From assembly GCF_037190085.1 (NCBI RefSeq), contig NZ_JBBCJO010000005.1, forward strand, positions 372,001 through 436,000: DNA of 64,000 bases, read 5' to 3'. The notes beneath the pieces were generated by a model. It ran no database searches. It was not told the origin of the DNA and saw nothing but the letters and a program-made list of their open reading frames with translations. Source of the DNA: Gemmatimonas aurantiaca. Its GTDB lineage: Bacteria > Gemmatimonadota > Gemmatimonadetes > Gemmatimonadales > Gemmatimonadaceae. This document shows positions 1-8,452 of the stretch, one piece after another. Numbering within the stretch: the stretch's first letter is position 1; the number at the start of each line of letters is the position of its first letter. Made by a program: the position numbers and the translations under genes.

Positions 1-723
1 GGGCGTCAGGCCCGCATAGACAGGTACCGTCGGTGTTTCGTCGGTGAAGAGGATCCAGTCGCGATCCTTCTTCGGCAGGTCGCGCCACGGCGTATCGACA
101 TCATAGCCGAGCGAGACGAGGATATCGCGCAGATTCTGGCCATGCCACGCTGGCGGCCAGGCGGCGATCGCCCGTTCGCGAATGGTGAGGCTGTCGTCGG
201 GCACCATCGTCTCTTCGGTCGCGTCGTAAACGCGGCCGATCCCGTGACAGGTCGGACAGGCCCCGGCCACCGTGTTGGGCGAAAAATCCTCCGCGAAGAG
301 CATCGGCTGGTTGCGCGGATATTCGCCGACGCGCGAATAGAGCATCCGCACGAGACTGGAGAGCGTGGTGATGCTGCCGACCGAGGAGCGCGCGTTGGAC
401 GACCCACGCTGCTGTTGCAGGGCGACCGCCGGCGGCAGCCCGTCGATCGCATCGACCTCCGGCACGCCCGCCTGGTCGATCAAACGGCGGGCATAAGGCG
501 CAACCGATTCCAGATAGCGGCGCTGGGCCTCCGCGTAGAGGGTGCCGAAGGCAAGGCTCGACTTGCCCGAGCCGGATATGCCGGTGAACACCACAAAAGC
601 ATCGCGGGGCACGTCGACATCGACATTCTTGAGGTTGTTTTGCCGCGCGCCACGGACCCGTACGCAAGATGGCGCAGCCTGTCTGGAGCGGGTTGCTGTG
701 GCAGCGATATCCCTCGTCTTCAT
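1..723 (-). CDS. uvrA: UvrA-family ABC ATPase, N-terminal part (runs off the window)
   Basis: The first 241 codons of a UvrA-type DNA-binding ABC ATPase; the rest lies left of position 1. The start is ATG at 723. A Walker A motif (GISGSGKSS) sits at about residues 48-56, followed by the UvrA pattern of an APYARR segment and a Q-loop region. The protein goes from the LYSRVGEYPR segment (about 128-138) almost directly to a CPTCHG zinc motif at 156-161. Canonical UvrA has a UvrB-binding domain and an extra CxxC pair there. That shortening is typical of the UvrA paralogues (UvrA2/DrrC-like) that are not thought to load UvrB. So this may be an accessory UvrA linked to damage or drug tolerance rather than the main excision-repair subunit. 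The family is certain from sequence; the paralogue class is an inference. Two short A/T-richer decamer repeats lie about 140 bp upstream. Confidence 0.85.
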   Translation of the reverse strand, partial: MKTRDIAATATRSRQAAPSCVRVRGARQNNLKNVDVDVPRDAFVVFTGISGSGKSSLAFGTLYAEAQRRYLESVAPYARRLIDQAGVPEVDAIDGLPPAVALQQQRGSSNARSSVGSITTLSSLVRMLYSRVGEYPRNQPMLFAEDFSPNTVAGACPTCHGIGRVYDATEETMVPDDSLTIRERAIAAWPPAWHGQNLRDILVSLGYDVDTPWRDLPKKDRDWILFTDETPTVPVYAGLTP

Positions 724-860
724 TTCAATAGTCCCGCACCATCCGCTCCACCGCCGGAGATAACTGGAGTCGTCATGCGGAATCTCCTTGGGGTAAAGCG
801 TCGGTGCGGCACCCCCCGGTATGCGTCACCCTGATGAACACCTAGGGAGTCTGAATCAAT

Positions 861-880
861 ATACTCCTGAATACTCCTGA
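861..880. repeat. Perfect 10-bp tandem repeat (ATACTCCTGA x2) in the uvrA-tRNA gap
   Basis: Two adjoining copies of ATACTCCTGA lie in the 383-bp gap between the uvrA start (723) and tRNA-Arg (1107). I see no coding region in this gap. The repeat lies upstream of uvrA, so it could be a regulator site, but nothing else supports that. Confidence 0.45.
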
Positions 881-1106
881 CCTATCGAATTCTGCTGGCC
901 GACTCTGGTGTGCGTCGGGGATGCTTGTCGGCAGACGGAGGACGTCAGCGTCTGCAAAGACCTGCCGTTCGACGCGTCACAGGGGAACATCAGGAATGTC
1001 CCCACACACTGACATTCAGGGGCCTGACGAGCGTCGAGATCCGCCACGAACGCTACGCCAATTCCGCATCTCGCCGCCGCTGGCCACCGTCGCTGCGATT
1101 GGGAAG

Positions 1107-1183
<77 letters not shown>

Positions 1184-1479
1184 GAACGACTTCACCACGG
1201 TACGCCGCGTTCACAATGTAGCACCTGCCGCCGGGCCATCGCGCCCGCCGGACATGGGACACTCCACGTCCGGTTGGCGAACGGCATGCCGCCCAATCTA
1301 TTGTGCGACCGATTTCATTGCACCACGCCGACCCGAACCGGCTGCGCCTGGAAACCCCGATGACCGTTGCCCAGCGCGCCGGCAGTGGGAGCGCCCCGAT
1401 TGCCGCTCGTCCGACCTCGAGATTCTCCAGTGTCATTCATGCCACGATGAACGATCCACCACGGCCGCGCCCCGTCCGT

Positions 1480-2016
1480 TCAGTACCTCAGCAGAGACCG
1501 TACCGTCCTGCCAGACAATGCGTCCCGTCCGTGCAGAAATCCGAGTTCGAGGACCACCGACACGGCGACCACCTCACCTCCGAGGCGTTCCACGAGACGA
1601 CAGGTCGCGGCAGCCGTGCCTCCGGTGGCGAGCACGTCGTCCACGACCGCGACGCGAGGCGGCTCACCATGACCGCCATGAAACACGTCCACGTGCATCT
1701 CGAGCACGTCCTCGCGATACTCGAGCGCGTAGGCTTCGCGTTCAGTGGTCCACGGCAGCTTGCCAGGCTTCCGGGCCGGTGCAAAGGGCACACCCAGCCT
1801 CATGGCGATGGGAACGCCGAAAAGAAATCCTCGGCTCTCCACTCCCACCACGTGCGTGACTCCCAACTCCGCCAGCGACGAAGCCATGGCGGTAACGGCT
1901 TCGGAAAGCAACGCCGGCTGCGCAAGGATCGGCGTGATGTCCTTGAACAGGATCCCGGGTGCCGGGAAATCGGGGACATCACGAACGGTGCGGGCGAGAC
2001 GGTCGGCGAGGGTCAT
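1480..2016 (-). CDS. apt: Adenine phosphoribosyltransferase
   Basis: A cytosolic purine-salvage enzyme that makes AMP and pyrophosphate from adenine and PRPP. It has 178 residues, the usual size. The type I PRTase PRPP-binding signature (VAVVDDVLATGGT) is at residues 122-134, and the APT-type FPAPGILFKDITP segment is at 17-29. The ATG start at 2016 is supported by homology of the N-terminus. A TAAGTT hexamer ends 6 bases before the ATG, so the transcript could start at or next to the start codon. It is the last gene of the minus-strand run that begins with plsY/gpsA; acylphosphatase lies 91 bp upstream. Confidence 0.96.
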   Translation of the reverse strand: MTLADRLARTVRDVPDFPAPGILFKDITPILAQPALLSEAVTAMASSLAELGVTHVVGVESRGFLFGVPIAMRLGVPFAPARKPGKLPWTTEREAYALEYREDVLEMHVDVFHGGHGEPPRVAVVDDVLATGGTAAATCRLVERLGGEVVAVSVVLELGFLHGRDALSGRTVRSLLRY

Positions 2017-2107
2017 GCGGCCAACTTACCATGTGCGTCCACTCCACGCGTCTCGACGGCGGTCGATTGGCGACCCGCGCCGTCCGCCTCACGTGCCCGG
2101 AGAGCGC

Positions 2108-2419
2108 TCAGCGCTCCACCACAAAAGGCGCCGGCAACACACGCGTATCCAGGACGGAGGGTGACTCCGTGACCACCCGGTCCACCCGGCTGCCGTCGGG
2201 TCCTCGCGCGATGGCCTCCTCCAATGCCTGTATGGCCTCGGCACTGCCGGCAAATTCCGTGAGGACGTCACCATTCGGTTCGTTGCGAACCCAGCCGCGC
2301 ACTCCGTGCGCCCTCGCCACCTGCCGTACGAACCACCGGAACCCCACGCCCTGCACCCGACCGGTCACGCGCAGGCGACGCACGCCCCACGATCCCTGCT
2401 CTTCCGCGGACTCCGGCAC
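2108..2419 (-). CDS. acyP: Acylphosphatase
   Basis: A small cytosolic hydrolase of acyl phosphates such as carbamoyl phosphate. It has 103 residues, about ten more than the usual 90-100, owing to an N-terminal extension (MPESAEEQGSWG). The family signature GRVQGVGFR at about residues 20-28 carries the phosphate-binding arginine. GWVRNEPNGDV at 42-52 carries the catalytic asparagine. Both key residues are present. It lies 12 bp downstream of the acidic low-complexity protein gene, probably on the same transcript as pcm and surE. Confidence 0.95.
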   Translation of the reverse strand: MPESAEEQGSWGVRRLRVTGRVQGVGFRWFVRQVARAHGVRGWVRNEPNGDVLTEFAGSAEAIQALEEAIARGPDGSRVDRVVTESPSVLDTRVLPAPFVVER

Positions 2420-2431
2420 GGTTCCGACGTC

Positions 2432-3598
2432 TCAGCCGAGCTTCACACCCAGCAGCGCGGCCAACGCGGCCACCAGGGCAGCCGCATCACCCATGCGGGG
2501 TTCGTATCCCGGCAACGGCAGTTCTCCCGTTCTGACCCGACGCGCCAGCAGCTCCAGCGCATGGGCCGCCGCCTCCGCGCTGCCATCCCGGTCGGCAGCC
2601 TGGGCACCCAATGCCGCCGGCTGACTCCGCGGTGTGAACAGCGGCTGCCGGACCGGCATGATGTCCACCATGTCGTCATCGCTCCACACCGGCAGTGGTT
2701 CCGGCGTGTGGGGTTCGGCGAACAGCGCTGCCGGTTCGGTGGACGGCGGCGGCGCGAACGCCTCGAGCCGGTGCGCCAGCAGGTCGAGTTCGGAGGCGGC
2801 TTCTTCGAGCGGCCACTCGTCGACCGGCGCGGACGGTGCATTCATTGCCTCGACCGCGGGGCTCGGCCCCACCGCATCGCTCGCGCCGGGCTCCTCGCTC
2901 CGCCCTACCACATCACTCGGCTCCCCCGCATCGGTCAGCTCCTGCAGACCTTCGGACTCGATACCGACCTCGGCGAAGGCCGCGAATGTCGCGGCTTCCG
3001 CTTCGACACCCACATCGACGGCGGAATCAGCCTCGACATCAGCCTCGATATCAGCCGTGACATCGCTTGCAAAATCCCTTGTGAAATCGCCCGCAAAATC
3101 GGCTGCGAAGCTGGTGTCAAAATTGGCGTCCAAATCGGCGTCGAAATCGACGATCGACTCCGCTTCCGCCGTCTCCCTCACTGCTTCCGCCAGATCCGGA
3201 ATCGCGTCCATCGAAGCCGCCGGCGTGGTAGCCAGGAACGCATCGATCCATGGCAACGAATCGTCGGGCGCGTCACCGGCGGCCTCGACGACCGTCTCAT
3301 CGGCCACCTCACCAGTCGCCTCTTCCACCGCCGCGTCGACGACATCTGCGTCAACGACTCCGCGCCCGGCGGCACTCTCCAGCTCCGCCACCGCCAATAC
3401 CTCCGGCACCTCCATCACCGGTTCCCGTCGCACCCGCCAGGCGGCCGGCACATACGGGCCAGGCCCCCGTCCACGCCCGCTCGCCGACGGCGGCCCGCCG
3501 TGGGCAACCGGCGTGGCATACGGCGGCAATCCCGCGCGCTCGAACGACGGCGCGTGGTCCCCTGTTTCGGGCATCAGCGAATGGTGCGGGAGGGACAT
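2432..3598 (-). CDS. Acidic low-complexity protein of unknown function
   Basis: I do not recognise this 388-residue protein. It has no signal peptide or membrane span. The middle is very acidic and built from short Asp/Ala/Val/Phe repeats (DFDADLDANFD, then DFAGDF, DFTRDF, ADIEADVEAD). The C-terminal 60 or so residues look folded (ALELLARRVRTGELPLPGYEP, then MGDAAALVAALAALLGVKLG). The repetition is visible in the DNA at about 3000-3170 as near-repeats of a GTCGAAATC-like unit. Start: ATG at 3598 is chosen, but it has no clear ribosome site; a GTG at 3658 would add 20 residues. It lies between pcm and acyP, on the same strand, with a tight 3' junction to acyP. A disordered partner- or metal-binding role is possible but unproven. 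Confidence 0.75.
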   Translation of the reverse strand: MSLPHHSLMPETGDHAPSFERAGLPPYATPVAHGGPPSASGRGRGPGPYVPAAWRVRREPVMEVPEVLAVAELESAAGRGVVDADVVDAAVEEATGEVADETVVEAAGDAPDDSLPWIDAFLATTPAASMDAIPDLAEAVRETAEAESIVDFDADLDANFDTSFAADFAGDFTRDFASDVTADIEADVEADSAVDVGVEAEAATFAAFAEVGIESEGLQELTDAGEPSDVVGRSEEPGASDAVGPSPAVEAMNAPSAPVDEWPLEEAASELDLLAHRLEAFAPPPSTEPAALFAEPHTPEPLPVWSDDDMVDIMPVRQPLFTPRSQPAALGAQAADRDGSAEAAAHALELLARRVRTGELPLPGYEPRMGDAAALVAALAALLGVKLG

Positions 3599-3679
3599 GG
3601 CAAACTCGGCAGTGGCACGAGATGACGCGGAATGAAGCGGAATGACGCGAGGCAACACGGAGCGGGACCGGAGTGCCGG

Positions 3680-4339
3680 TCAGCCCGGCCATCCTCCCGC
3701 CCCAATCAAGGGGACGAAGCGGACCGGGGTGATGTCACGCCGCTCCAGTCGGCCGCCCCGTTTGGTGAACACGGTCAGCATCTGCTCTTCCTTGCTTCCG
3801 ATCGGAATCAGCAGCCGGCCGCCCTCCGCCAACTGTTCTTCCAGCGCCGGCGGCACATGCGGCGCCCCCGCGCTCACCACGATCGCGTCGTACGGGGCAT
3901 ACTCCCGCCAGCCCAGTGTGCCGTCACCCAGCGACAACGACACGTTGCGCACCCCGGCCTGCTGCAGAATGGGACGCGCCCGATCGAGCAGTTCGCGATA
4001 CCGCTCCACCGAAAACACCTGCGCCGCCAGTTCGGAAAGCAGCGCCGTCTGATATCCCGAGCCGGTGCCGATCTCGAGCGCCCGTTCGGTGCCGGTGAGC
4101 AGCAACTGCTCCACCGACCGCGCATGCACCCAGGGTTGCGAGATGGTCTGCCCATTCCCGATGGGCAGCGCCGAATCTTCGTACGCCCGATGCCGCACCG
4201 TGGACGGCACGAACAGGTGACGCGGAATCGTATCCACGGCACGAAGCAGGGCGAGATCCTTGATCCCCTTGTCCTGCAGCGCTTCCACGAGACGACGACG
4301 CGCCCCGCGGAATTCGGGCTCTATGGCTCCCGCCACCAT
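3680..4339 (-). CDS. pcm: Protein-L-isoaspartate O-methyltransferase
   Basis: A cytosolic repair enzyme that methylates L-isoaspartyl residues in aged proteins using S-adenosylmethionine. It is 219 residues, normal for the family. The PCMT-specific GNGQTISQP is at about 61-69, and SAM motif I (ALEIGTGSGY) at 87-96. The reading frame is open further upstream to 4492, but the extra part is in surE coding sequence and has no family similarity; ATG at 4339 is therefore taken as the start. The gene overlaps the 3' end of surE by 19 bp. The surE-pcm pairing is a well-known stress-survival arrangement in other bacteria. Confidence 0.95.
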   Translation of the reverse strand: MVAGAIEPEFRGARRRLVEALQDKGIKDLALLRAVDTIPRHLFVPSTVRHRAYEDSALPIGNGQTISQPWVHARSVEQLLLTGTERALEIGTGSGYQTALLSELAAQVFSVERYRELLDRARPILQQAGVRNVSLSLGDGTLGWREYAPYDAIVVSAGAPHVPPALEEQLAEGGRLLIPIGSKEEQMLTVFTKRGGRLERRDITPVRFVPLIGAGGWPG

Positions 4340-5079
4340 TCGGTCGCCGAGTTGAGCACATCCCGATGCGTGAGATCGAGGTGCAAGGGAGTGACGGAGA
4401 TGTATCCGTCGTGCACGGCGCGGAAATCCGAATCGGGCGCCCCGCTCCACTCCACCGAACCGCCGCCGATCCAGAGGATGTCGCGGCCCCACGGATCCTT
4501 CATCCGCGCAATGGAATCGCTGAACACCCGGCGTCCGAGGCGTGTGAGACGCACCCCGCGGATGTCGTCACCGGGAACGGCCGGCAGATTCACGTTGAGC
4601 AGCGTATGCGGCGGAAACGCGGGCAGCGTCGTGAGATGATGCAGCAACGCGCGGATGGCGCCCACCTGCGTGTCCAGCAACGCATCCGCACGCAGCACAT
4701 TGCCGCCGAACGACAACGCGATGGACGGAATGCCGAGCGCCAGCCCTTCCATGGCCGCGGCCACCGTGCCGCTGTACAGCACGTCCTCGCCCATGTTGGG
4801 GCCGTGATTGATGCCGCTCAGCACGAAGTCGGGACGCACGTCGAGCAGCGCTTCGCAGGCCAGCATCACACAGTCGGTGGGGGTGCCGTCCACCTGCCAG
4901 CGCCGCTCACCCAACCGCACCGGCCGCAACGGATGATGCAGTGTCAGCGAGTGACTCGTCGCGCTCTGTTCGCGATCGGGTGCGACCACATACAACTCGC
5001 CCAGCGACTCGGCCGCGCGTTCCAGCACGCCCAGTCCCTTGGCCAGAATCCCATCATCGTTGCTGAGAAGAATCCGCAT
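4321..5079 (-). CDS. surE: 5'/3'-nucleotidase SurE
   Basis: A cytosolic divalent-metal-dependent phosphatase that dephosphorylates nucleoside monophosphates. It has 252 residues. The N-terminus MRILLSNDDGI contains the metal-binding DD pair. The family blocks GTPTDCV and SGINHGPNMGEDVLYSGTV follow, with conserved Asn and Ser ligands. The start is ATG at 5079, 14 bp downstream of the MerR-type gene's stop. Its 3' end overlaps pcm, so the two are probably translationally coupled. Confidence 0.97.
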   Translation of the reverse strand: MRILLSNDDGILAKGLGVLERAAESLGELYVVAPDREQSATSHSLTLHHPLRPVRLGERRWQVDGTPTDCVMLACEALLDVRPDFVLSGINHGPNMGEDVLYSGTVAAAMEGLALGIPSIALSFGGNVLRADALLDTQVGAIRALLHHLTTLPAFPPHTLLNVNLPAVPGDDIRGVRLTRLGRRVFSDSIARMKDPWGRDILWIGGGSVEWSGAPDSDFRAVHDGYISVTPLHLDLTHRDVLNSATEWWREP

Positions 5080-5093
5080 CGGACCTCGAGAGT

Positions 5094-5468
5094 TCAGTTC
5101 GGGTGCGGCGCGCCATCGTCAAGCAGCGCCTGCAGTTCCGCGAGTTCACGTTCGATGCTCTCGAGTGCTTCCACTTCGAGGGCGGCACGGGCGGCGGGTC
5201 GCAATGTGCCACCTTTGCGGTATTCGTCGAGCTTCTGACGCGCACCGTCGATCGTGTACTTCTCGGTATAGAGAAGATGCTTCACGAGCAGGATGAGCTC
5301 CACCTCACGGCGTGAATACACACGATTGCCGCTGCGATTCTTGGCCGGGTTGAGCAGTTTGAACTGGCTTTCCCAGTACCGCAGCACATGCGGTTTGAGC
5401 TCCGTCAGCGTGCACACGTCACCGATGGAGTAGAACTCCTGCACCAGCTCGCCGCGCGTTCCCCCCAT
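5094..5468 (-). CDS. MerR-type transcriptional regulator
   Basis: A 124-residue DNA-binding protein with a MerR winged-helix N-terminus (FYSIGDVCTLTELKPHVLRY at about 12-31, then a wing with NRSGNRVYSRREVE). A short coiled-coil-like tail is rich in Glu, Leu and Ala. There is no cysteine cluster or recognisable ligand domain, so it is not a typical metal sensor. It resembles the short MerR proteins found beside housekeeping genes. It lies immediately after gpsA (1-bp gap to the gpsA stop) and before surE, so it is part of that operon. Its target is not evident from sequence. Confidence 0.88.
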   Translation of the reverse strand: MGGTRGELVQEFYSIGDVCTLTELKPHVLRYWESQFKLLNPAKNRSGNRVYSRREVELILLVKHLLYTEKYTIDGARQKLDEYRKGGTLRPAARAALEVEALESIERELAELQALLDDGAPHPN

Positions 5469-5469
5469 G

Positions 5470-6471
5470 TCAGTCCCGCTCCGCGCGCAGTTCCCTGGCC
5501 ATCAGCTCGGAGATGGCGGCCCGCGGCGCCCGTCCTTCGAACAGGATGCGATACGTGGCATCGATGATGGGCAGCTCCACGCCCACCCGATCGGCCAGTG
5601 CCTTGGCGCTCTGCGTGTTGAGCACCCCTTCGGCGACACTCTCCTTGCCGGCCAGCGCTTCCTCGAGCGTCTGCCCTTCCCCGATGGCCACGCCCACCGC
5701 GCGATTGCGCGACAACGCGCCGGTGCACGTGAGCACGAGATCGCCCAGACCGGCGAGTCCGGCGAATGTTTCCGCGCGCGCTCCCAGCGCCACGCCCAGA
5801 CGCGTCATCTCCGCGAGGCCGCGTGTCATGAGCGCCGCGCGCGGATTGTAGCCCATACCCAGACCGTCGAGAATGCCCGTAGCCAGCGCCATCACGTTCT
5901 TGAGTGCGCCACCGAGTTCCACACCCGTGACATCGTCGCTGGTGTAGACGCGGAATTCCGGTGCGCTCATGGCACTCTGCACCAGCGTGGCCGCATCGGC
6001 ATCGGCACAGGCGGCCACCACCGCGGTGGGCTGACCGGCCGCCACTTCCACCGCGAAGCTCGGGCCACTCACCGCCACCACCGGGTGTCCGGGCGCTGCA
6101 CTGGCCACCACGTCGGTCATGAGCGCCATGGTCTCGCGTTCGATGCCCTTGGTGGCCACGGACAACACCGCATGGGCCGGAAGGAACGACGCCCCGCTCG
6201 CCACCACCGGGCGCAGCACATGCGACGGCGCGGCATACACCACCAGCCCCACCCCGTCGAGCGCGTCCGCCATGTCCGACGAGGCGCGCAATGCGGGCGT
6301 GAGTGCGGCACCGGCCAGAAACCGCGGGTTTTCATGACGCGTGTTCACCGCCTCCACCACATCGGCTTCGCGCGCCCACAGCGTTGTCGTGTGTCCATTC
6401 CGCGCCAGACGATCGGCGATCGCGGTCCCCCACGCGCCTCCACCGATCACCGCGCAGCGTTGTGTCGACAT
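5470..6471 (-). CDS. gpsA: Glycerol-3-phosphate dehydrogenase [NAD(P)+]
   Basis: Reduces dihydroxyacetone phosphate to sn-glycerol 3-phosphate, the backbone for phospholipids; cytosolic. It is 333 residues, the usual length. The nucleotide-binding GGGAWG lies at about 10-15, and the conserved GGALKNVMALATGI carries the catalytic lysine. The NPRAALMTRGL segment follows. The frame continues upstream into plsY, but ATG at 6471 matches the family N-terminus and shares its A with the plsY stop codon (TGATG). The next enzyme, PlsY, acylates this gene's product, so the pair is functionally coherent. Confidence 0.97.
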   Translation of the reverse strand: MSTQRCAVIGGGAWGTAIADRLARNGHTTTLWAREADVVEAVNTRHENPRFLAGAALTPALRASSDMADALDGVGLVVYAAPSHVLRPVVASGASFLPAHAVLSVATKGIERETMALMTDVVASAAPGHPVVAVSGPSFAVEVAAGQPTAVVAACADADAATLVQSAMSAPEFRVYTSDDVTGVELGGALKNVMALATGILDGLGMGYNPRAALMTRGLAEMTRLGVALGARAETFAGLAGLGDLVLTCTGALSRNRAVGVAIGEGQTLEEALAGKESVAEGVLNTQSAKALADRVGVELPIIDATYRILFEGRAPRAAISELMARELRAERD

Positions 6472-7094
6472 CAGACGGCTCCCTTGGACGGAGAAGGCCC
6501 ACCGAGGCGCCGCTCTTCGCCGCGCATCAGTCGCTTCACGTTTTCCCGATGAGTCCAGAACACGAAGGCGGCAATGCAGAAACCCACCACCACCAACGGC
6601 GTGAGCACCGCGCCCGCCTGCCACAGCAGAATCAACGCGAGGCTGAGCGCCGCAACCAATGATCCGAGCGACACATACCTCGAAATCGCCACCACCGCGA
6701 TGAAGGTCGCGATGGCGCCGAGTGTGGCCGCGGGTGCAAGCGCCATGAACACACCACTCGCGGTGGCGACTCCTTTGCCACCGCCCTTCCCCATCAGGAA
6801 GACCGGCTTCACATGGCCCGCAATGGCGGCGACGCCGATGGCCACACCCCACGGCCAACCCTGGGCCAGGCCAAACGCGCCCGGCAGCAGCAGCGTGGGC
6901 AACCACCCTTTCAGAAAATCCACCACATACACCAGCAGTCCCCATCGCCAGCCCAGCGTGCGCTGCACGTTGGTCGCACCGAGATTCCCCGAACCGACTG
7001 TGCGCAGGTCGACTCCGTTGATCCGGCCAACCAGGTAGGCCGTGGGAAAGGAGCCGGCCACGTACGCCAGGACGAGGGCAAGCGCGATCATCAC
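6471..7094 (-). CDS. plsY: Glycerol-3-phosphate acyltransferase PlsY
   Basis: An integral inner-membrane enzyme that acylates glycerol 3-phosphate from acyl-phosphate, the first step of phospholipid synthesis. It has 207 residues with several hydrophobic helices. The family motifs are present: GSFPTAYLVGR near the N-terminus, GSGNLGATNV at about 35-44, and GKGGGKGVATASG in the middle. The start is ATG at 7094, or 7091 for the second Met. It overlaps gpsA by one base. It sits 33 bp downstream of der. Confidence 0.96.
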   Translation of the reverse strand: MMIALALVLAYVAGSFPTAYLVGRINGVDLRTVGSGNLGATNVQRTLGWRWGLLVYVVDFLKGWLPTLLLPGAFGLAQGWPWGVAIGVAAIAGHVKPVFLMGKGGGKGVATASGVFMALAPAATLGAIATFIAVVAISRYVSLGSLVAALSLALILLWQAGAVLTPLVVVGFCIAAFVFWTHRENVKRLMRGEERRLGGPSPSKGAV

Positions 7095-7127
7095 GTGTTC
7101 ATCACCTGATCGTGGCCGGCGATGGGG

Positions 7128-8438
7128 TCACGAGTTTTTCCTCCGGAGCAGGATGCGCAGCGGCGCACCCGTGAACCCCCAGCGTTCCCGGAATCCATTG
7201 TGCAGGAAGCGCACGTAGTGCTCGGGAATGGCTTCGGGATTGTTGCCAAAGACGGCGATGGTGGGCGGCTCGATCTCCACCTGCGTGGCATAGTTGAGCT
7301 TCACTTCACGCCCTGCAGCCTGCGGTGGCTGACGACGGGCAATGAGATCGCCCAGCGCGTCGTTCACTTCGGAAGTGCTGATGCGACGGGTGCGCTGTGC
7401 CTGCACCTCCAGTACCAGATCGAGCGCCTTCGTCACGCGCTGGCCGGTCACGGCGGACGTGAACAGAAACGGCACGAAGTTGAGATAGGGCGCCTTTTCC
7501 ACAGCCTCCTTTCTGAACTTGTCCGCGCTCTTGTCGGTCTTGTCGGGATAGAGATCCCACTTGTTGATCACGAGGATCAGACCGCGCCCGGCCTCCCAGG
7601 CCATGGTCGCGATCTTGAGATCCTGATTCTGCAGCCCTTCGGTCGCATCGATCATCAGGATGCACACATCCGACGAATCGATCGCGCGTCGTGTTCGCAG
7701 CGCCGAATAGAACTCCACGCCGTCATCGATTCTGGACTGGCGACGCAGGCCGGCCGTGTCCACGAAGATGAGGTCCGTATCGTGGTAGCGCATGGGCGCA
7801 TCGATCGCGTCGCGCGTGGTGCCCGATTCGTCGCTCACCACCAGCCGGTCTTCACCGAGCAGCCGATTCACGAACGACGACTTGCCCACATTGGGGCGAC
7901 CGATGACGGCCACCCGGATGGCCTCCGGACGCTCCTCGTCGATTTCCGGGATGTGCTCCACCACCGCATCGAGCAGATCGCCCGATCCCTTGCCGTTCGC
8001 GGCCGAGACCGGATACACGTCGGTCACGCCCAGTCGGTAGAACTCGTAGAAGTCGGTGCTCGCCGGATCGTCCACCTTGTTGGCTACGAGCATCCACGGT
8101 TTGCGCGCATTGCGCAGCAGATCGACGATGCGCGCGTCGCTGGGATGCACGCCCACCTTGGCGTCCACCACGAACAGCATGAGGTCCGCTTCTTCGATGG
8201 CCTGCATCACCTGTCGACGGATGGCGGTGTCCATGAGCAGATCGGAGTCTTCCACCAATCCGCCGGTATCCACCAGCCAGAAGTGCCGCCCCGCCCACTC
8301 GGCTTCACCAAAGTGCCGATCACGCGTGGTGCCCGCCTCGTCACTGACGATGGCGGCGGCCTCGCCGATCACACGATTGAACAACTGCGATTTGCCCACA
8401 TTGGGGCGCCCGACCACGGCAACAACGGGAAGACTCAT
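7128..8438 (-). CDS. der: Ribosome assembly GTPase Der (EngA)
   Basis: A GTPase for 50S subunit maturation with two tandem G domains, 436 residues, the family's usual size. G1 of domain 1 is GRPNVGKSQ near residue 11 with DTGG, NKVD. Domain 2 has GRPNVGKSS with DTAGL and NKWD. A C-terminal KH-like domain follows, ending in the family-typical basic RKNS tail. It lies 14 bp downstream of the DUF512 protein, a gene order also seen in Firmicutes and others. Confidence 0.98.
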   Translation of the reverse strand: MSLPVVAVVGRPNVGKSQLFNRVIGEAAAIVSDEAGTTRDRHFGEAEWAGRHFWLVDTGGLVEDSDLLMDTAIRRQVMQAIEEADLMLFVVDAKVGVHPSDARIVDLLRNARKPWMLVANKVDDPASTDFYEFYRLGVTDVYPVSAANGKGSGDLLDAVVEHIPEIDEERPEAIRVAVIGRPNVGKSSFVNRLLGEDRLVVSDESGTTRDAIDAPMRYHDTDLIFVDTAGLRRQSRIDDGVEFYSALRTRRAIDSSDVCILMIDATEGLQNQDLKIATMAWEAGRGLILVINKWDLYPDKTDKSADKFRKEAVEKAPYLNFVPFLFTSAVTGQRVTKALDLVLEVQAQRTRRISTSEVNDALGDLIARRQPPQAAGREVKLNYATQVEIEPPTIAVFGNNPEAIPEHYVRFLHNGFRERWGFTGAPLRILLRRKNS

Positions 8439-8452
8439 CGGAACTCTGAAGT

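Noticed and set aside
2634..3635. A long plus-strand Ser/Ala-rich reading frame opposite the acidic protein
   Set aside because: It mirrors the low-complexity repeats of the minus-strand gene. It has no ribosome site, domain or support from neighbours.
6472..6945. Upstream extension of the gpsA frame
   Set aside because: It is plsY sequence in the wrong frame; the GpsA Rossmann start is at 6471.
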